DNA of 33,927 bases, taken from the NCBI GenBank assembly GCA_910583935.1, contig CAJTZM010000004.1, positions 1 to 33,927 of the forward strand, in the 5' to 3' direction. This stretch comes from an uncultured Oscillospiraceae bacterium (lineage in GTDB: Bacteria > Bacillota > Clostridia > Oscillospirales > Ruminococcaceae). Below, one piece after another: positions 6,461-14,315 of the stretch; position 1 is the first letter of the stretch; every line of letters starts with the position of its first letter. The notes beneath the pieces are model-generated. The model was given only the letters and a program-made list of their open reading frames with translations. It searched no databases and was not told where the DNA came from. Both the position numbers and the translations under genes were made by a program.

Positions 6461-7467
6461 CGCATATCCTCCGTATCGGCGTCTCCATAAATCAGGTCAT
6501 AGTAATCATCCCCGAACTCCGATTCCGCAAGCATCGTGATTGCTTGGTCGCCCTGCGCCGCCCTGATGTCCTCCAACTCGGCCATCGAGTAGTAGCCGTA
6601 GTCCAACAGCAGCTCATACGCAGGTCGGATGTCAGCAGGGATGTCGCTCAGACCTTCATATTCCTGCTCGCCACCATCAAGCCTGACGATTTTGCCGCTG
6701 CGCTCATACGCCCAATCTTCCCAACCCCAAGAGTAACTGCCACGGCTGCCGAAGCGCGTGAACTGCACACTTTCGATGTACTCATACTTCGGGAAGTTGG
6801 GTTTTACGGAATCCGCGATAATCCCCACGACCTTACGAATCGTTGTGTTTAGGTGCTTCTGGTTGATGTACTCGTGCTGAGTGTGGGCGTTGTAGTACCC
6901 CGATGAGAGGTTGACCGCCGCAACACCCAGCGTCGGAGCCACCACAGAGATGTCACTGAATGAACCGAACTGCGTCTTGAAGCCCTTATTCGTGATGTAG
7001 CTCTCAAAGTCCGTGTTGGCGCAGTCGTAGTACACCGCGTCATCTCGGCCTTTGCGGTCAATCTCGATGATGGCTTTCAAGTCACCGAGACCCTTCGGCA
7101 TCTTGCCTTTGCCGTACTCAGTGCAAAACGCGCTTGCGCCCACACCGCCGACTTCCTCATCGCAGGTGAACAGAAGCCACGGCTTGACTGCCGCCCGTTC
7201 ATGCGCCGTCACCAGCGCGTACACACCGCAGCGGTCATCACCGCCGATGCCCTGCGGGGACATCAGAATGTTGCCATTGTCGCTCCTACATATCGTCTTG
7301 ACCGGCTGATGGTGAACCGTGTCAAGGTGTGCCACCAGCATCACCGGCGCTTGACCGGGGACGAGAATGTAACTGCCCTTGCGTATTGTGGCGTTTTTGT
7401 ACATCACAGTGAGCTTTCTAAACAGCTCGCGCTGTGTCGGGGTCAGAAATTCCTCTATCTTCTTCAT
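6457..7467 (-). CDS. M20/M28-type zinc peptidase-like protein, 336 aa
   Basis: Metal-ligand pattern of M20/M28 enzymes: AHLDTVH (His47, Asp49), GIGGDDRCGVYA (Asp77/Asp78), CDEEVGGVGA (Glu104-Glu105, base plus ligand), IEIDRKG (Asp137) and NAHTQHEYIN. These hydrolases cleave peptide or acyl-amino acid bonds with two zincs. From about residue 235 there is a non-canonical acidic, Tyr-rich tail. Start overlaps the upstream stop (ATGA). Such a peptidase in an early phage operon is unusual; substrate unknown (peptide signals or processing are possibilities). Confidence 0.82.
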   Translation of the reverse strand: MKKIEEFLTPTQRELFRKLTVMYKNATIRKGSYILVPGQAPVMLVAHLDTVHHQPVKTICRSDNGNILMSPQGIGGDDRCGVYALVTAHERAAVKPWLLFTCDEEVGGVGASAFCTEYGKGKMPKGLGDLKAIIEIDRKGRDDAVYYDCANTDFESYITNKGFKTQFGSFSDISVVAPTLGVAAVNLSSGYYNAHTQHEYINQKHLNTTIRKVVGIIADSVKPNFPKYEYIESVQFTRFGSRGSYSWGWEDWAYERSGKIVRLDGGEQEYEGLSDIPADIRPAYELLLDYGYYSMAELEDIRAAQGDQAITMLAESEFGDDYYDLIYGDADTEDMR

Positions 7468-9191
7468 GCTACTTCATGCTCCTTTCCAGATTCGACTTCT
7501 TCTTCATTCTCATCAATGACCGCGCCACAGTGCGGACAGGTTCCGTCATCGCGCACTTTTACCAGCTCGCCGCAATGCGGGCATTCCTCATACTCAGCGG
7601 CGCAATCGTCGCAGACATAAGCAAGGTCGCCGTTCTCCTGATATGCCGCGATGACACATTTGTTGTAGTGGTAGTCGTGGCAGTGCTGGCACTCCATATA
7701 GTGCTCGTCAAGGCAGTCGCAACACACCCGGCACTCAATGCCGTTCTCATCATGAACAAGGTACATATCGTCATCGCAATACAGCTCATCACATTCTTCG
7801 CAGTAGCTGTAATTCTTACGGCAATCATCGCAAACGTATCGTCCATTAGCCGTCGAATAAACGCTGTCATTTGGATACCACTCGTCACAGTCCTCGCACT
7901 GCGTATAGTGGCTATTTCGGCAGTCCTCACAGACCATGAGCGTCCTGCCCCTACTGTCGTGTACCTCGTACAGTTCCTCGCTTGTGTAATTCTCACAGTG
8001 TTCGCAGTAGTTTTCTTCGTCATCGTCGCTCAAACAGCCATCGCAGTAGAGCTTGGTGTTGATTTCGTCACCGCAGCAGATACACAGACCGGCTGCCCCA
8101 ATCTCAAATCCCTCATAATCGTTCTCACGGTCACGCCGGACGCTGACGTGAGCATCGAAGTTTTCATAAGTCCAGTCGGGGTAGCCGCCAAAGTCCTCGT
8201 TCTTGAAAATCTCAGACGCGAAGTCACTGCCGCAAAAGTTGCAGGTTTTCCACAGGTTCGGCACTTCTTCCAACATGGAGATTTCACGCTGGACTAAATC
8301 ACGATAGAGCTTGCTGTCCTCTGCGGCTCCATACACACCGCCCGACGTGTTGTACATCCGGCTCTGCAACAGCAGACCGTTACCGGGCTTGTAGGCGAAA
8401 ATTTGCCTCGTGGTCTTGCGGTTGTTCAGCGTCTCAGGATTAGATGGGTCATCGACCGTGAACACGATGAACGTGTAGTTGTCGCGGGCATATCCAGAAC
8501 AGCCGTTGTTGTATTCGTATTCCGTGGAATTGAACGAATGGCAGCTTGTCAGGGTGCTCCCGCGCTTATCGCATTTCGGGTTGCTCATCGTGAGGAAGTG
8601 CGCGGGGTTGATGCTGATGTACAACTTGAATCCAATCTTCCTTGCTGTCAGCTCATCCGCAAACTGCGCGTAGAGGTGCTGAAACTGACTGCCCGCTGTC
8701 TCATCAGCAACGCCCAGTTTGGTGCAGAGCGCCTTGAACACGCGGCTGAGTTTCTTCCCCGGCGCGTAGGCTTTGGGCGCAAGCCGGTTGATGGCAGCAG
8801 TGTAGAACTCCGGCTGGTCGAGGCTTGGATTAGCGAAGAACTCAATGGCGGCTTCGATGTCGGCATACCTCTCACTATCATTGGCCCTTTTAGCCGCATA
8901 CCTCGGCTCCGCTAAAATATCCCACGCTAAGTTGCGGATGCGGGTGTAGTCCGGGTTGTGCGTCCGTGTCCCGTTGATAACGAGCGCGTCAATGTCCTCG
9001 CACCAGACCGGCGACTTGCTGAACAGCTCCCGAAGCTCCTGCTTGGCGTAGCTGCTATCCCTTGCGAGGCGGGTAATGAATGCGTCTGAAACATCGTCCA
9101 GCACTTCCGTCTTGTCCGTGTGCGCGCGGTAGTCCCGTAGCGCCTGACGAATATTCCGTTCCGCTCTCTTGATTACTGTCTGCATATCCAT
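7464..9191 (-). CDS. very Cys-rich multi-zinc-ribbon phage protein, 575 aa
   Basis: Start at ATG 9189-9191, 9 nt after AGGAGG. Residues 1 to about 330 are Cys-poor and mixed alpha/beta (for example AHFLTMSNPKCDKRGSTLTS, IVFTVDDPSNPETLNNRK). The C-terminal 240 residues hold more than ten CxxC knuckles spaced 10-20 residues apart with acidic Tyr-rich linkers, ending CPHCGELV...CPHCGAVID. Probably a scaffold binding many zincs; homologues occur in Firmicutes phages, as far as I recall, without function. Followed by the peptidase with an ATGA overlap. Confidence 0.82.
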   Translation of the reverse strand: MDMQTVIKRAERNIRQALRDYRAHTDKTEVLDDVSDAFITRLARDSSYAKQELRELFSKSPVWCEDIDALVINGTRTHNPDYTRIRNLAWDILAEPRYAAKRANDSERYADIEAAIEFFANPSLDQPEFYTAAINRLAPKAYAPGKKLSRVFKALCTKLGVADETAGSQFQHLYAQFADELTARKIGFKLYISINPAHFLTMSNPKCDKRGSTLTSCHSFNSTEYEYNNGCSGYARDNYTFIVFTVDDPSNPETLNNRKTTRQIFAYKPGNGLLLQSRMYNTSGGVYGAAEDSKLYRDLVQREISMLEEVPNLWKTCNFCGSDFASEIFKNEDFGGYPDWTYENFDAHVSVRRDRENDYEGFEIGAAGLCICCGDEINTKLYCDGCLSDDDEENYCEHCENYTSEELYEVHDSRGRTLMVCEDCRNSHYTQCEDCDEWYPNDSVYSTANGRYVCDDCRKNYSYCEECDELYCDDDMYLVHDENGIECRVCCDCLDEHYMECQHCHDYHYNKCVIAAYQENGDLAYVCDDCAAEYEECPHCGELVKVRDDGTCPHCGAVIDENEEEVESGKEHEVA

Positions 9192-9636
9192 TTTCTTTGT
9201 CCTCCTGTAATTTTCCATCAAGGATGTAGTTGGCAAATATCCAGTTACGGCAGGTCCGCTGTTCGGGCGTATACTCGCCAACGGGGTCAGGTACATAGTC
9301 CTGAAAATGAATCTCCCGTGCATCTGTTATCCGCAGACCGATTTTGTCATTGTTGATTTCTACCAGCTCACCCGGCGCAGGAATAAACGCGACGTGGACG
9401 TTGTTCTCCCAGACGCTCCCCGCGCTTATCCCGCAGAGGTAATAAGCCAGTGCCTTTGGGTCCTCATCAATGTCGATGCTCACCAGCGCGTACTTCTTGC
9501 ACCGGGTCGCGTGGTAGACGCGGTTGTCTTTTTTGGCGTTGAAACACTCGATGCAGCACTTGTCTCTCCGTGCTCCGTATATGGCTCTCAGCCAAAAGAA
9601 GTTGTGGTACTTTTTGACCTCTAAGTTTAAGTGCAT
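9055..9636 (-). CDS. phage hypothetical protein, 193 aa, with long 3' overlap
   Basis: ATG 9634-9636 after GGGAGGACC. Residues 1 to about 145 look genuine (KYHNFFWLRAIYGARRDKCC; TCRNWIFANYILDGKLQ). The last 45 residues are translated from DNA that encodes the start of the 575-aa protein in another frame, a 137-nt overlap, and are low-complexity. Either a true overlap or a sequence change removed an earlier stop. Cys pairs may bind metal. Function unknown. Confidence 0.7.
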   Translation of the reverse strand: MHLNLEVKKYHNFFWLRAIYGARRDKCCIECFNAKKDNRVYHATRCKKYALVSIDIDEDPKALAYYLCGISAGSVWENNVHVAFIPAPGELVEINNDKIGLRITDAREIHFQDYVPDPVGEYTPEQRTCRNWIFANYILDGKLQEDKENGYADSNQESGTEYSSGATGLPRAHGQDGSAGRCFRRIHYPPRKG

Positions 9637-9656
9637 AGGCGGGTCCTCCCTGTGTA

Positions 9657-10250
9657 TCAGGCAGCCGATTCCTCGGCTGCCTCTTTATTTTCAACGTCGA
9701 GGCTCAGCTGCTGCTCGTCCTCGGCCTTGAATGTCCATGTCAGCTGGGCTTTGAACTCGCCGTCGCCCATGTTCTCGATAGTGCAGACCCAGCCCTCGCC
9801 CTCAACGGTCAGCTCGTCATCGTCGCGGGTGGTCGCTGCGGCCTTCGCCAGAACACTCTCACCGGCGAGCGCAACGGCCTCGTTCGCTCTGGCGACTTCG
9901 AGGGAGTGCAGCAGCCACTGCGCCGCCTTCTCGATTGTGCGGACCATCTTGGTGGAGTAGAGGATGTCGGCCTGTGCGCGACTGGTCCCGACCGTGATGT
10001 CCATGACGTTGCTCTTGCTCTCGAAGTTTGCCTGTCCCTGCGCGTGAACCTTCGTCCAGCGGCTCTGCTTGAAGTTGGTGCTCATTGTTTTGTCCTCCTT
10101 TTTGGTTTCGGTGATTGTGGTGTCAACCGGCTCGGCGGTTGTGATATGGGCTTCGTACTCGGCCTTCTTGATGACGGTTTTCTTGCCGTCCTCAACGCGG
10201 TAGTAACGGTTCTTGCCGTTCTTGTCCTGCTTCACGATGTACTCTGTCAT
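9657..10250 (-). CDS. phage protein with two in-frame starts, 197 aa (short form 142 aa)
   Basis: First ATG (10248-10250) follows AAAGGAGGACAAACACA: MTEYIVKQDKNGKNRYYRVE..., a small basic beta domain. A second perfect site, AAAGGAGGACAAAACA, precedes an in-frame ATG (10083-10085), giving MSTNFKQSRWTKVHAQGQAN.... The site encodes the linker KKEDKT, so both full-length and C-terminal forms are probably made. The C-terminal part is acidic and ends EAAEESAA. It is the first gene of the leftward early operon. No family recognised. Confidence 0.78.
   Translation of the reverse strand: MTEYIVKQDKNGKNRYYRVEDGKKTVIKKAEYEAHITTAEPVDTTITETKKEDKTMSTNFKQSRWTKVHAQGQANFESKSNVMDITVGTSRAQADILYSTKMVRTIEKAAQWLLHSLEVARANEAVALAGESVLAKAAATTRDDDELTVEGEGWVCTIENMGDGEFKAQLTWTFKAEDEQQLSLDVENKEAAEESAA
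10083..10102 (-). promoter_or_regulatory. internal ribosome binding site inside the 197-aa gene
   Basis: AAAAAGGAGGAC followed 5 nt later by in-frame ATG 10083-10085; stronger than needed by chance and nearly identical to the site of the gene's first ATG. Confidence 0.7.
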
Positions 10251-10292
10251 TGTGTTTGTCCTCCTTTTGCTCAAATCCGGTAGACCATTGAG

Positions 10293-10871
10293 ATGGTGCG
10301 TGTTGCATTACGAGGTCGGACAATCTTGTGTGCAGGTATCGGAGTGCTGCTGATAGCAGTAACTATGGCATCGTGCGGAGACGGAAGTGCTGAGGACAAC
10401 GGCACTGCCAAACCCTCGACGATTGCTGGGGTCGCTCAAACGAGAGCGATAACGCCTGAGACGCATACGCAGTTTCGGGCTGCGGCAGACACGATTTCAG
10501 AGGATGTTCTGGAAACGGTCTCGCCGAGCGAAACAACAAACCCGTGGACAAAAGATGAGCTGGATGCAATAGCCACCACCCTTGCGGGCGAGTGCTACGA
10601 TGACAAGGTTCAGGACAAGCGCAAGGTATGTGAGGTCATTCTTAACCGCGTGTCGTGCGACGGATTTCCTGATACCGTGCTTGGCGTTTTAACCTACCCC
10701 AATGCCTTTTGCGGTTACTGGTCTCAATCCAGACAAGCGACAGAAAGTGATTACGCTGTCGCAACACAGGCTCTGCGGGACTGGTATGGCAACGGGTGTC
10801 AGCCGTTGTCAAACTACCTATTCTTTGAAGCTGGCGAAAATCGTGAAAACGTGTTCCGCGAGGAATACTGA
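10293..10871 (+). CDS. SleB-like cell-wall hydrolase, membrane-anchored or lipoprotein, 192 aa
   Basis: N-terminal Arg-containing segment then hydrophobic TILCAGIGVLLIAVTMASC; the Cys could be a lipobox (MASC) or the segment a signal anchor. After a Thr-rich linker, residues from about 85 (WTKDELDAIATTLAGECYDD) through VCEVILNRVSCDGFPDTVLG to the end match the Hydrolase_2 (SleB-type) fold, with an early catalytic Glu in AGEC. Such proteins cut peptidoglycan outside the membrane. Start uncertain: no good ribosome site before ATG 10293. Only 42 bp separate it from the divergent operon, and I cannot see a promoter there. Odd as the first gene of a replication operon; exclusion or late lysis roles are both possible. 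Confidence 0.75.
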   Translation: MVRVALRGRTILCAGIGVLLIAVTMASCGDGSAEDNGTAKPSTIAGVAQTRAITPETHTQFRAAADTISEDVLETVSPSETTNPWTKDELDAIATTLAGECYDDKVQDKRKVCEVILNRVSCDGFPDTVLGVLTYPNAFCGYWSQSRQATESDYAVATQALRDWYGNGCQPLSNYLFFEAGENRENVFREEY

Positions 10872-10894
10872 AAAATTCTAAGGAGGACAAATCT

Positions 10895-11368
10895 ATGTTT
10901 GAAATGAAAATTACCCTTGAAGCCCCGCAGCTTGCTGCGTCGATTGAGCATCTTGCAACGACGCTCTATATGCAGCACGGATTGTCTGCGGCCCCTACGG
11001 TACAGGCCCCTACCCCCGCACAGCAGACCGCCTCTGTCCCGCAGCCCACGGCTCCAACACAGCAGACTACCGCAGCGGCCCCTGCCCCCCAGCCTCCCGC
11101 CATGCCTACGGCTCCCGCCGCTGCTCCGGCCCCGGTAGCGCCTAATTCTCCGGCTGTGCCGCCCGCTGCTGGTATGCCTTTAGCACCGCCCCCGCAATAC
11201 ACGGTGGACCAAATCATGCAGGCCGGAGCAACCCTGATGGATGCCGGTAAGGTTCAAGAGCTGATGAACCTGCTGCACAGCTTTGGTGTCAACGCCGTAA
11301 TGGACCTGAAACCGGAACAGCTTGGCGCGTTCGCTACTGAGATGCGCAAGCTGGGGGCGCAGATATGA
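10895..11368 (+). CDS. phage protein with Pro/Ala-rich linker, 157 aa
   Basis: ATG after AAGGAGGACAAATCT. Short N-terminal domain (MFEMKITLEAPQLAASIEHL), about 70 residues of Pro/Ala/Gln-rich flexible linker, then a C-terminal helical domain (YTVDQIMQAGATLMDAGK to KLGAQI). This architecture often precedes DUF2800 in Firmicutes phages. The stop overlaps the DUF2800 start by 4 nt. Likely a replication-associated adaptor (inference). Confidence 0.78.
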   Translation: MFEMKITLEAPQLAASIEHLATTLYMQHGLSAAPTVQAPTPAQQTASVPQPTAPTQQTTAAAPAPQPPAMPTAPAAAPAPVAPNSPAVPPAAGMPLAPPPQYTVDQIMQAGATLMDAGKVQELMNLLHSFGVNAVMDLKPEQLGAFATEMRKLGAQI

Positions 11369-12552
11369 GCGCCCATGCCCTACTGTCCCCATCCAGCGCC
11401 CACCGCTGGCTAAACTGCACTCCCGCTCCCCGGCTTGAAGCCACGCTCCCCGAAAGGACGAGCGAGTATGCGCAGGAGGGGACGCTGGCTCACAGCGTTT
11501 GCGAAATCAGCGCCAAGAAGAAATTCAAGAAGGTCAAGGCGGCTGAGTACAACAAGGAAATCAAGAAACTCAAAAAGCGCGAGCTTTGGGACGACGAAAT
11601 GCTCCACACGGCAGAAACCTATGTGGAGCACCTGTCAGAGCGGGCTATGGGTTTTGAGAACGAGCCGTATGTCACGTTCGAGGTCAAGGTTGACATCAGC
11701 GATTATGTACCGGAGGCGTTCGGTCGCTGCGACTGCGTGATGTTCGGCGGTGAAACGCTCATCATTACGGACTACAAGCACGGAAAGGGCGTACCCGTAG
11801 ATGTTGTAGAGAATCCTCAGATGATGCTCTACGCCTTGGGTGCATTAAAGCTCTACCAGCCACTATTTGGCGGGGCAATCAAAACAGTGGAGATTTATGT
11901 GGACCAGCCCCGTATCAACTCCTACGATGGGTGGCAGGTCAGCGTTGAGGATTTGCTGGCGTGGGGTGCGGAGATAAAGCCGAAGGCTCAGATGGCGTAT
12001 GCAGGCTTCGGAGAATACCATGCTGGTGATTGGTGTCGGTTCTGCCGTGCCAACGGTATGTGCAAGGCACAGGCTGAGCAGATGACATCGGCACTTGATG
12101 ATTTCGGCGCGGTGTCTGGCAACAACCCGGCGCTCCTGACCCCGGAGCAGATGAGCGAGGCTTTGGAAAAGGGCGGCTGTCTTGTGGAGTGGTACAAAAA
12201 GCTCCAAGACCTGTCCCTCGAAGCAATTCTGTCTGGTACGAAAATCCCCGGCTACAAAGCTGTGGAGGGTCGGAGCGTCCGAGTATGGTCCGACCAAGAC
12301 AAGGCCCTTGAAACGCTCTTGTCTAACGGTGTGGAGCGGGCAGTCATCTATGATAGTGTTCCTAAAACTCTGGCGCAGCTGGAAAAGGTCTTGGGAGCAA
12401 AGCGGTTTACCGAGCTCGTTGGCGAGTTCGTAACCAAGCCGCAGGGCAAGCCCTCGCTTGCAACTGCGGAGGATAAACGCGCAGAATTTAACAGCGCCGT
12501 TGCGGATTTCGCGGGTGTTGCTAAAGAGAAAAACAGTGCAGAGCAAAGTTGA
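11365..12552 (+). CDS. DUF2800 protein, PD-(D/E)xK (RecB/Cas4-like) nuclease family, 395 aa
   Basis: N-terminal LLSPSSAHRWLNCTPAPRLE and GTLAHSVCE (His of the RecB-nuclease motif), FGRCDCVMFGGETLIITDYK (D and DxK active-site elements), then CRFCRANGMCKAQ, a Cys cluster as in Cas4/AddB-like proteins. Together these define DUF2800, probably a 5' exonuclease feeding recombination or replication with the DUF2815 protein next door. Length fits the family. ATGA overlap upstream. Confidence 0.9.
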   Translation: MSAHALLSPSSAHRWLNCTPAPRLEATLPERTSEYAQEGTLAHSVCEISAKKKFKKVKAAEYNKEIKKLKKRELWDDEMLHTAETYVEHLSERAMGFENEPYVTFEVKVDISDYVPEAFGRCDCVMFGGETLIITDYKHGKGVPVDVVENPQMMLYALGALKLYQPLFGGAIKTVEIYVDQPRINSYDGWQVSVEDLLAWGAEIKPKAQMAYAGFGEYHAGDWCRFCRANGMCKAQAEQMTSALDDFGAVSGNNPALLTPEQMSEALEKGGCLVEWYKKLQDLSLEAILSGTKIPGYKAVEGRSVRVWSDQDKALETLLSNGVERAVIYDSVPKTLAQLEKVLGAKRFTELVGEFVTKPQGKPSLATAEDKRAEFNSAVADFAGVAKEKNSAEQS

Positions 12553-12567
12553 AAGGAGAAAAAAGTT

Positions 12568-13278
12568 ATGTATAACAACATTCCCACGAAAGTCCTGACC
12601 GGAGAGGTTCGCCTGTCCTATGTCAACCTCATTCAGCCGAGGGCGAACAACAACGACCCCAACGCAGAGCCTAAATACTCCGCAACCCTGCTTATCCCCA
12701 AGAGCGATGAGGTTGTTTATCAAAATATCCTGAGCAGCATCGAAGCTGCGGCCGCGGATGCTCAAAGTAAGATTTGGAACGGTGTACGGCCTCCGGTCAT
12801 GCCTATCCCGATCCACGACGGCGACGGTGTTCGTGAAAACGGCACACCTTACGGCCCTGAATGCAAGGGCTGTTGGGTAATTACCGCGTCCACCAAGCAG
12901 AAGCCGCAGGTTGTACATCAGAGCGACATCAATACGGAGTTGCTGCCACAGGACATCTATTCCGGTATGTGGGGGCGTGTCACGATTAACTTCTTTGGAT
13001 ACGCACGTGCTGGCAAGAAGGGCATTGGTTGCGGCCTCGGCAACGTGATGAAAACCCGCGATGACGAACCGCTGTCCGGTGGCGCGTCCGCTGCGGCAGA
13101 CTTCGCTGGCGTAGGCCAGACCGTCGGCGCTCCTGCTACGCCCAATTACGGTGCGGCAATGCCCGCTACCCCCGGCCAGATGACATACCCCAACACAGGT
13201 GCGGCGATGCCCAATCCGATGGGTGTCCAGCCGAGGCAGATTAACCCTCTCACTGGTCAGCCGTTTTACGGGGCGTAA
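12568..13278 (+). CDS. DUF2815 protein, probable ssDNA-binding protein, 236 aa
   Basis: ATG after AAAGGAGAAAAAAGTT. Begins with the family pattern VLTGEVRLSYVNLIQPRANN and YSATLLIPKSDE, with an OB-fold-like beta-rich body and a disordered Pro/Gly/Ala tail as in SSBs. DUF2815 routinely follows DUF2800. A terminator comes 10 nt after the stop. Confidence 0.88.
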   Translation: MYNNIPTKVLTGEVRLSYVNLIQPRANNNDPNAEPKYSATLLIPKSDEVVYQNILSSIEAAAADAQSKIWNGVRPPVMPIPIHDGDGVRENGTPYGPECKGCWVITASTKQKPQVVHQSDINTELLPQDIYSGMWGRVTINFFGYARAGKKGIGCGLGNVMKTRDDEPLSGGASAAADFAGVGQTVGAPATPNYGAAMPATPGQMTYPNTGAAMPNPMGVQPRQINPLTGQPFYGA

Positions 13279-13288
13279 GCAGTAAAAA

Positions 13289-13331
13289 GACGAGCGACCG
13301 ATAGCCTTATCAGTCGCTCGTCTCGATTTTT
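13289..13331 (+). terminator. intrinsic terminator inside the replication operon
   Basis: Ten-base-pair stem GACGAGCGAC/GTCGCTCGTC (13289-13298, 13313-13322) followed by TCGATTTTT. No promoter is evident between it and the next gene, whose AGGAGGACA site follows at once, so it probably attenuates rather than ends transcription. Confidence 0.85.
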
Positions 13332-13348
13332 CTAAGGAGGACAATCCT

Positions 13349-13747
13349 ATGACCCCCATTGATTGGATTGATATTCAGTCTGAATATCATGAGATGGAAA
13401 GAATGTCTTGTGTCCCTGCTGGTATCCGAAAGGTACGGGCAGACCACGTTTTCGATGAGAATCAGTCTGTTCTCTGGAATCGGAAACAGGTGGAGGATAA
13501 CAACCAGCGCTTTCAGGAAGAAGTCGCTCGGCTAAATACCGAAAAGAATAAGCGGCGTGACGCTATCTACGAGAAAATCTACAAAGCCATCCAAGATGAA
13601 GTGGGCCACGGCTTGACGCGAAAAAAGGCTGTGGTCTTGTGGAATCTCGCTTATGAAAGAGGACACGCGTACGGCATCAAGGAAGTTAAGTCGTATCTGG
13701 ATGAGCTGATGGAGCTGGCAGCTTTGCTGCTTGATGATATGAGGTGA
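13349..13747 (+). CDS. phage hypothetical protein, 132 aa
   Basis: ATG after AAGGAGGACAATCCT. Helical, charged (NRKQVEDNNQRFQEEVARLN suggests a coiled coil). Between the DUF2815 and polymerase genes, so likely replication-associated; no family recognised. Confidence 0.78.
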   Translation: MTPIDWIDIQSEYHEMERMSCVPAGIRKVRADHVFDENQSVLWNRKQVEDNNQRFQEEVARLNTEKNKRRDAIYEKIYKAIQDEVGHGLTRKKAVVLWNLAYERGHAYGIKEVKSYLDELMELAALLLDDMR

Positions 13748-13750
13748 GCT

Positions 13751-14098
13751 ATGGTATTCACGATTGAGTGGCCTACGGGCTACATGGACCTAAATATCGG
13801 TAAATTCTTTGTCGAAGCCAATAAGAGGCAAATTCGTAAGGCGATGCGGTTGGCAAAGCAGTATTGCGATAACAACCAGCGCAAAGAGCTTATTACGGAA
13901 ATGAACAACGAAATTAAATCTCGCACAGTGGCACTCGACCGCTGCGGCGAGCTGGAATTTGAGCGCGAACAAATCCTGCGACCGTTTTTGGGTTTGTTAG
14001 CTAAACGTCCACTTCCGCCGCAGGAAAAGCGGCTCACAGAGCAGTGTGACCGTTTGAAATGGTGCGTTGACCTGATAGAGAATGAAAGGTGGGGATAG
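13751..14098 (+). CDS. phage hypothetical protein, 115 aa
   Basis: Starts 4 nt after the previous stop, which carries the GAGGTGAGCT ribosome site. Helical and basic (NKRQIRKAMRLAKQYCDNNQ), resembling coiled-coil accessory proteins. Overlap-level spacing implies coupling. No domain named. Confidence 0.72.
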   Translation: MVFTIEWPTGYMDLNIGKFFVEANKRQIRKAMRLAKQYCDNNQRKELITEMNNEIKSRTVALDRCGELEFEREQILRPFLGLLAKRPLPPQEKRLTEQCDRLKWCVDLIENERWG

Positions 14099-14099
14099 T

Positions 14100-14315
14100 A
14101 TGAGCTATGTGAAAAACACGATAGCACACCAGCGCATCACTGCGTACTTAGCGGCATTTGATGATTGGGAGCGCAGGAACAAAGAGGCACAGGAGGCGTG
14201 GGAGCGGCTGGTTAAAAGCGTCCACCAGATGACCGACTATGATAAGAAGGTCTTTGAGCGTGTGTTTGAGAAGTGGATAAAGGAGGCCAAAAATGCTGCA
14301 TCATCTGTCGATTGA
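14100..14315 (+). CDS. small helical phage protein, 71 aa
   Basis: Start chosen at ATG 14100 after AGGTGGGGATAGT, which straddles the previous stop. Product MSYVKNTIAHQRITAYLAAF..., highly helical. Its 3' end overlaps the polymerase start by 23 nt. Unknown function. Confidence 0.7.
   Translation: MSYVKNTIAHQRITAYLAAFDDWERRNKEAQEAWERLVKSVHQMTDYDKKVFERVFEKWIKEAKNAASSVD

Noticed and set aside
11863..13359. A 498-codon leftward frame opposite DUF2800/DUF2815
   Set aside because: Antisense shadow of two clear phage replication genes; no start signals.
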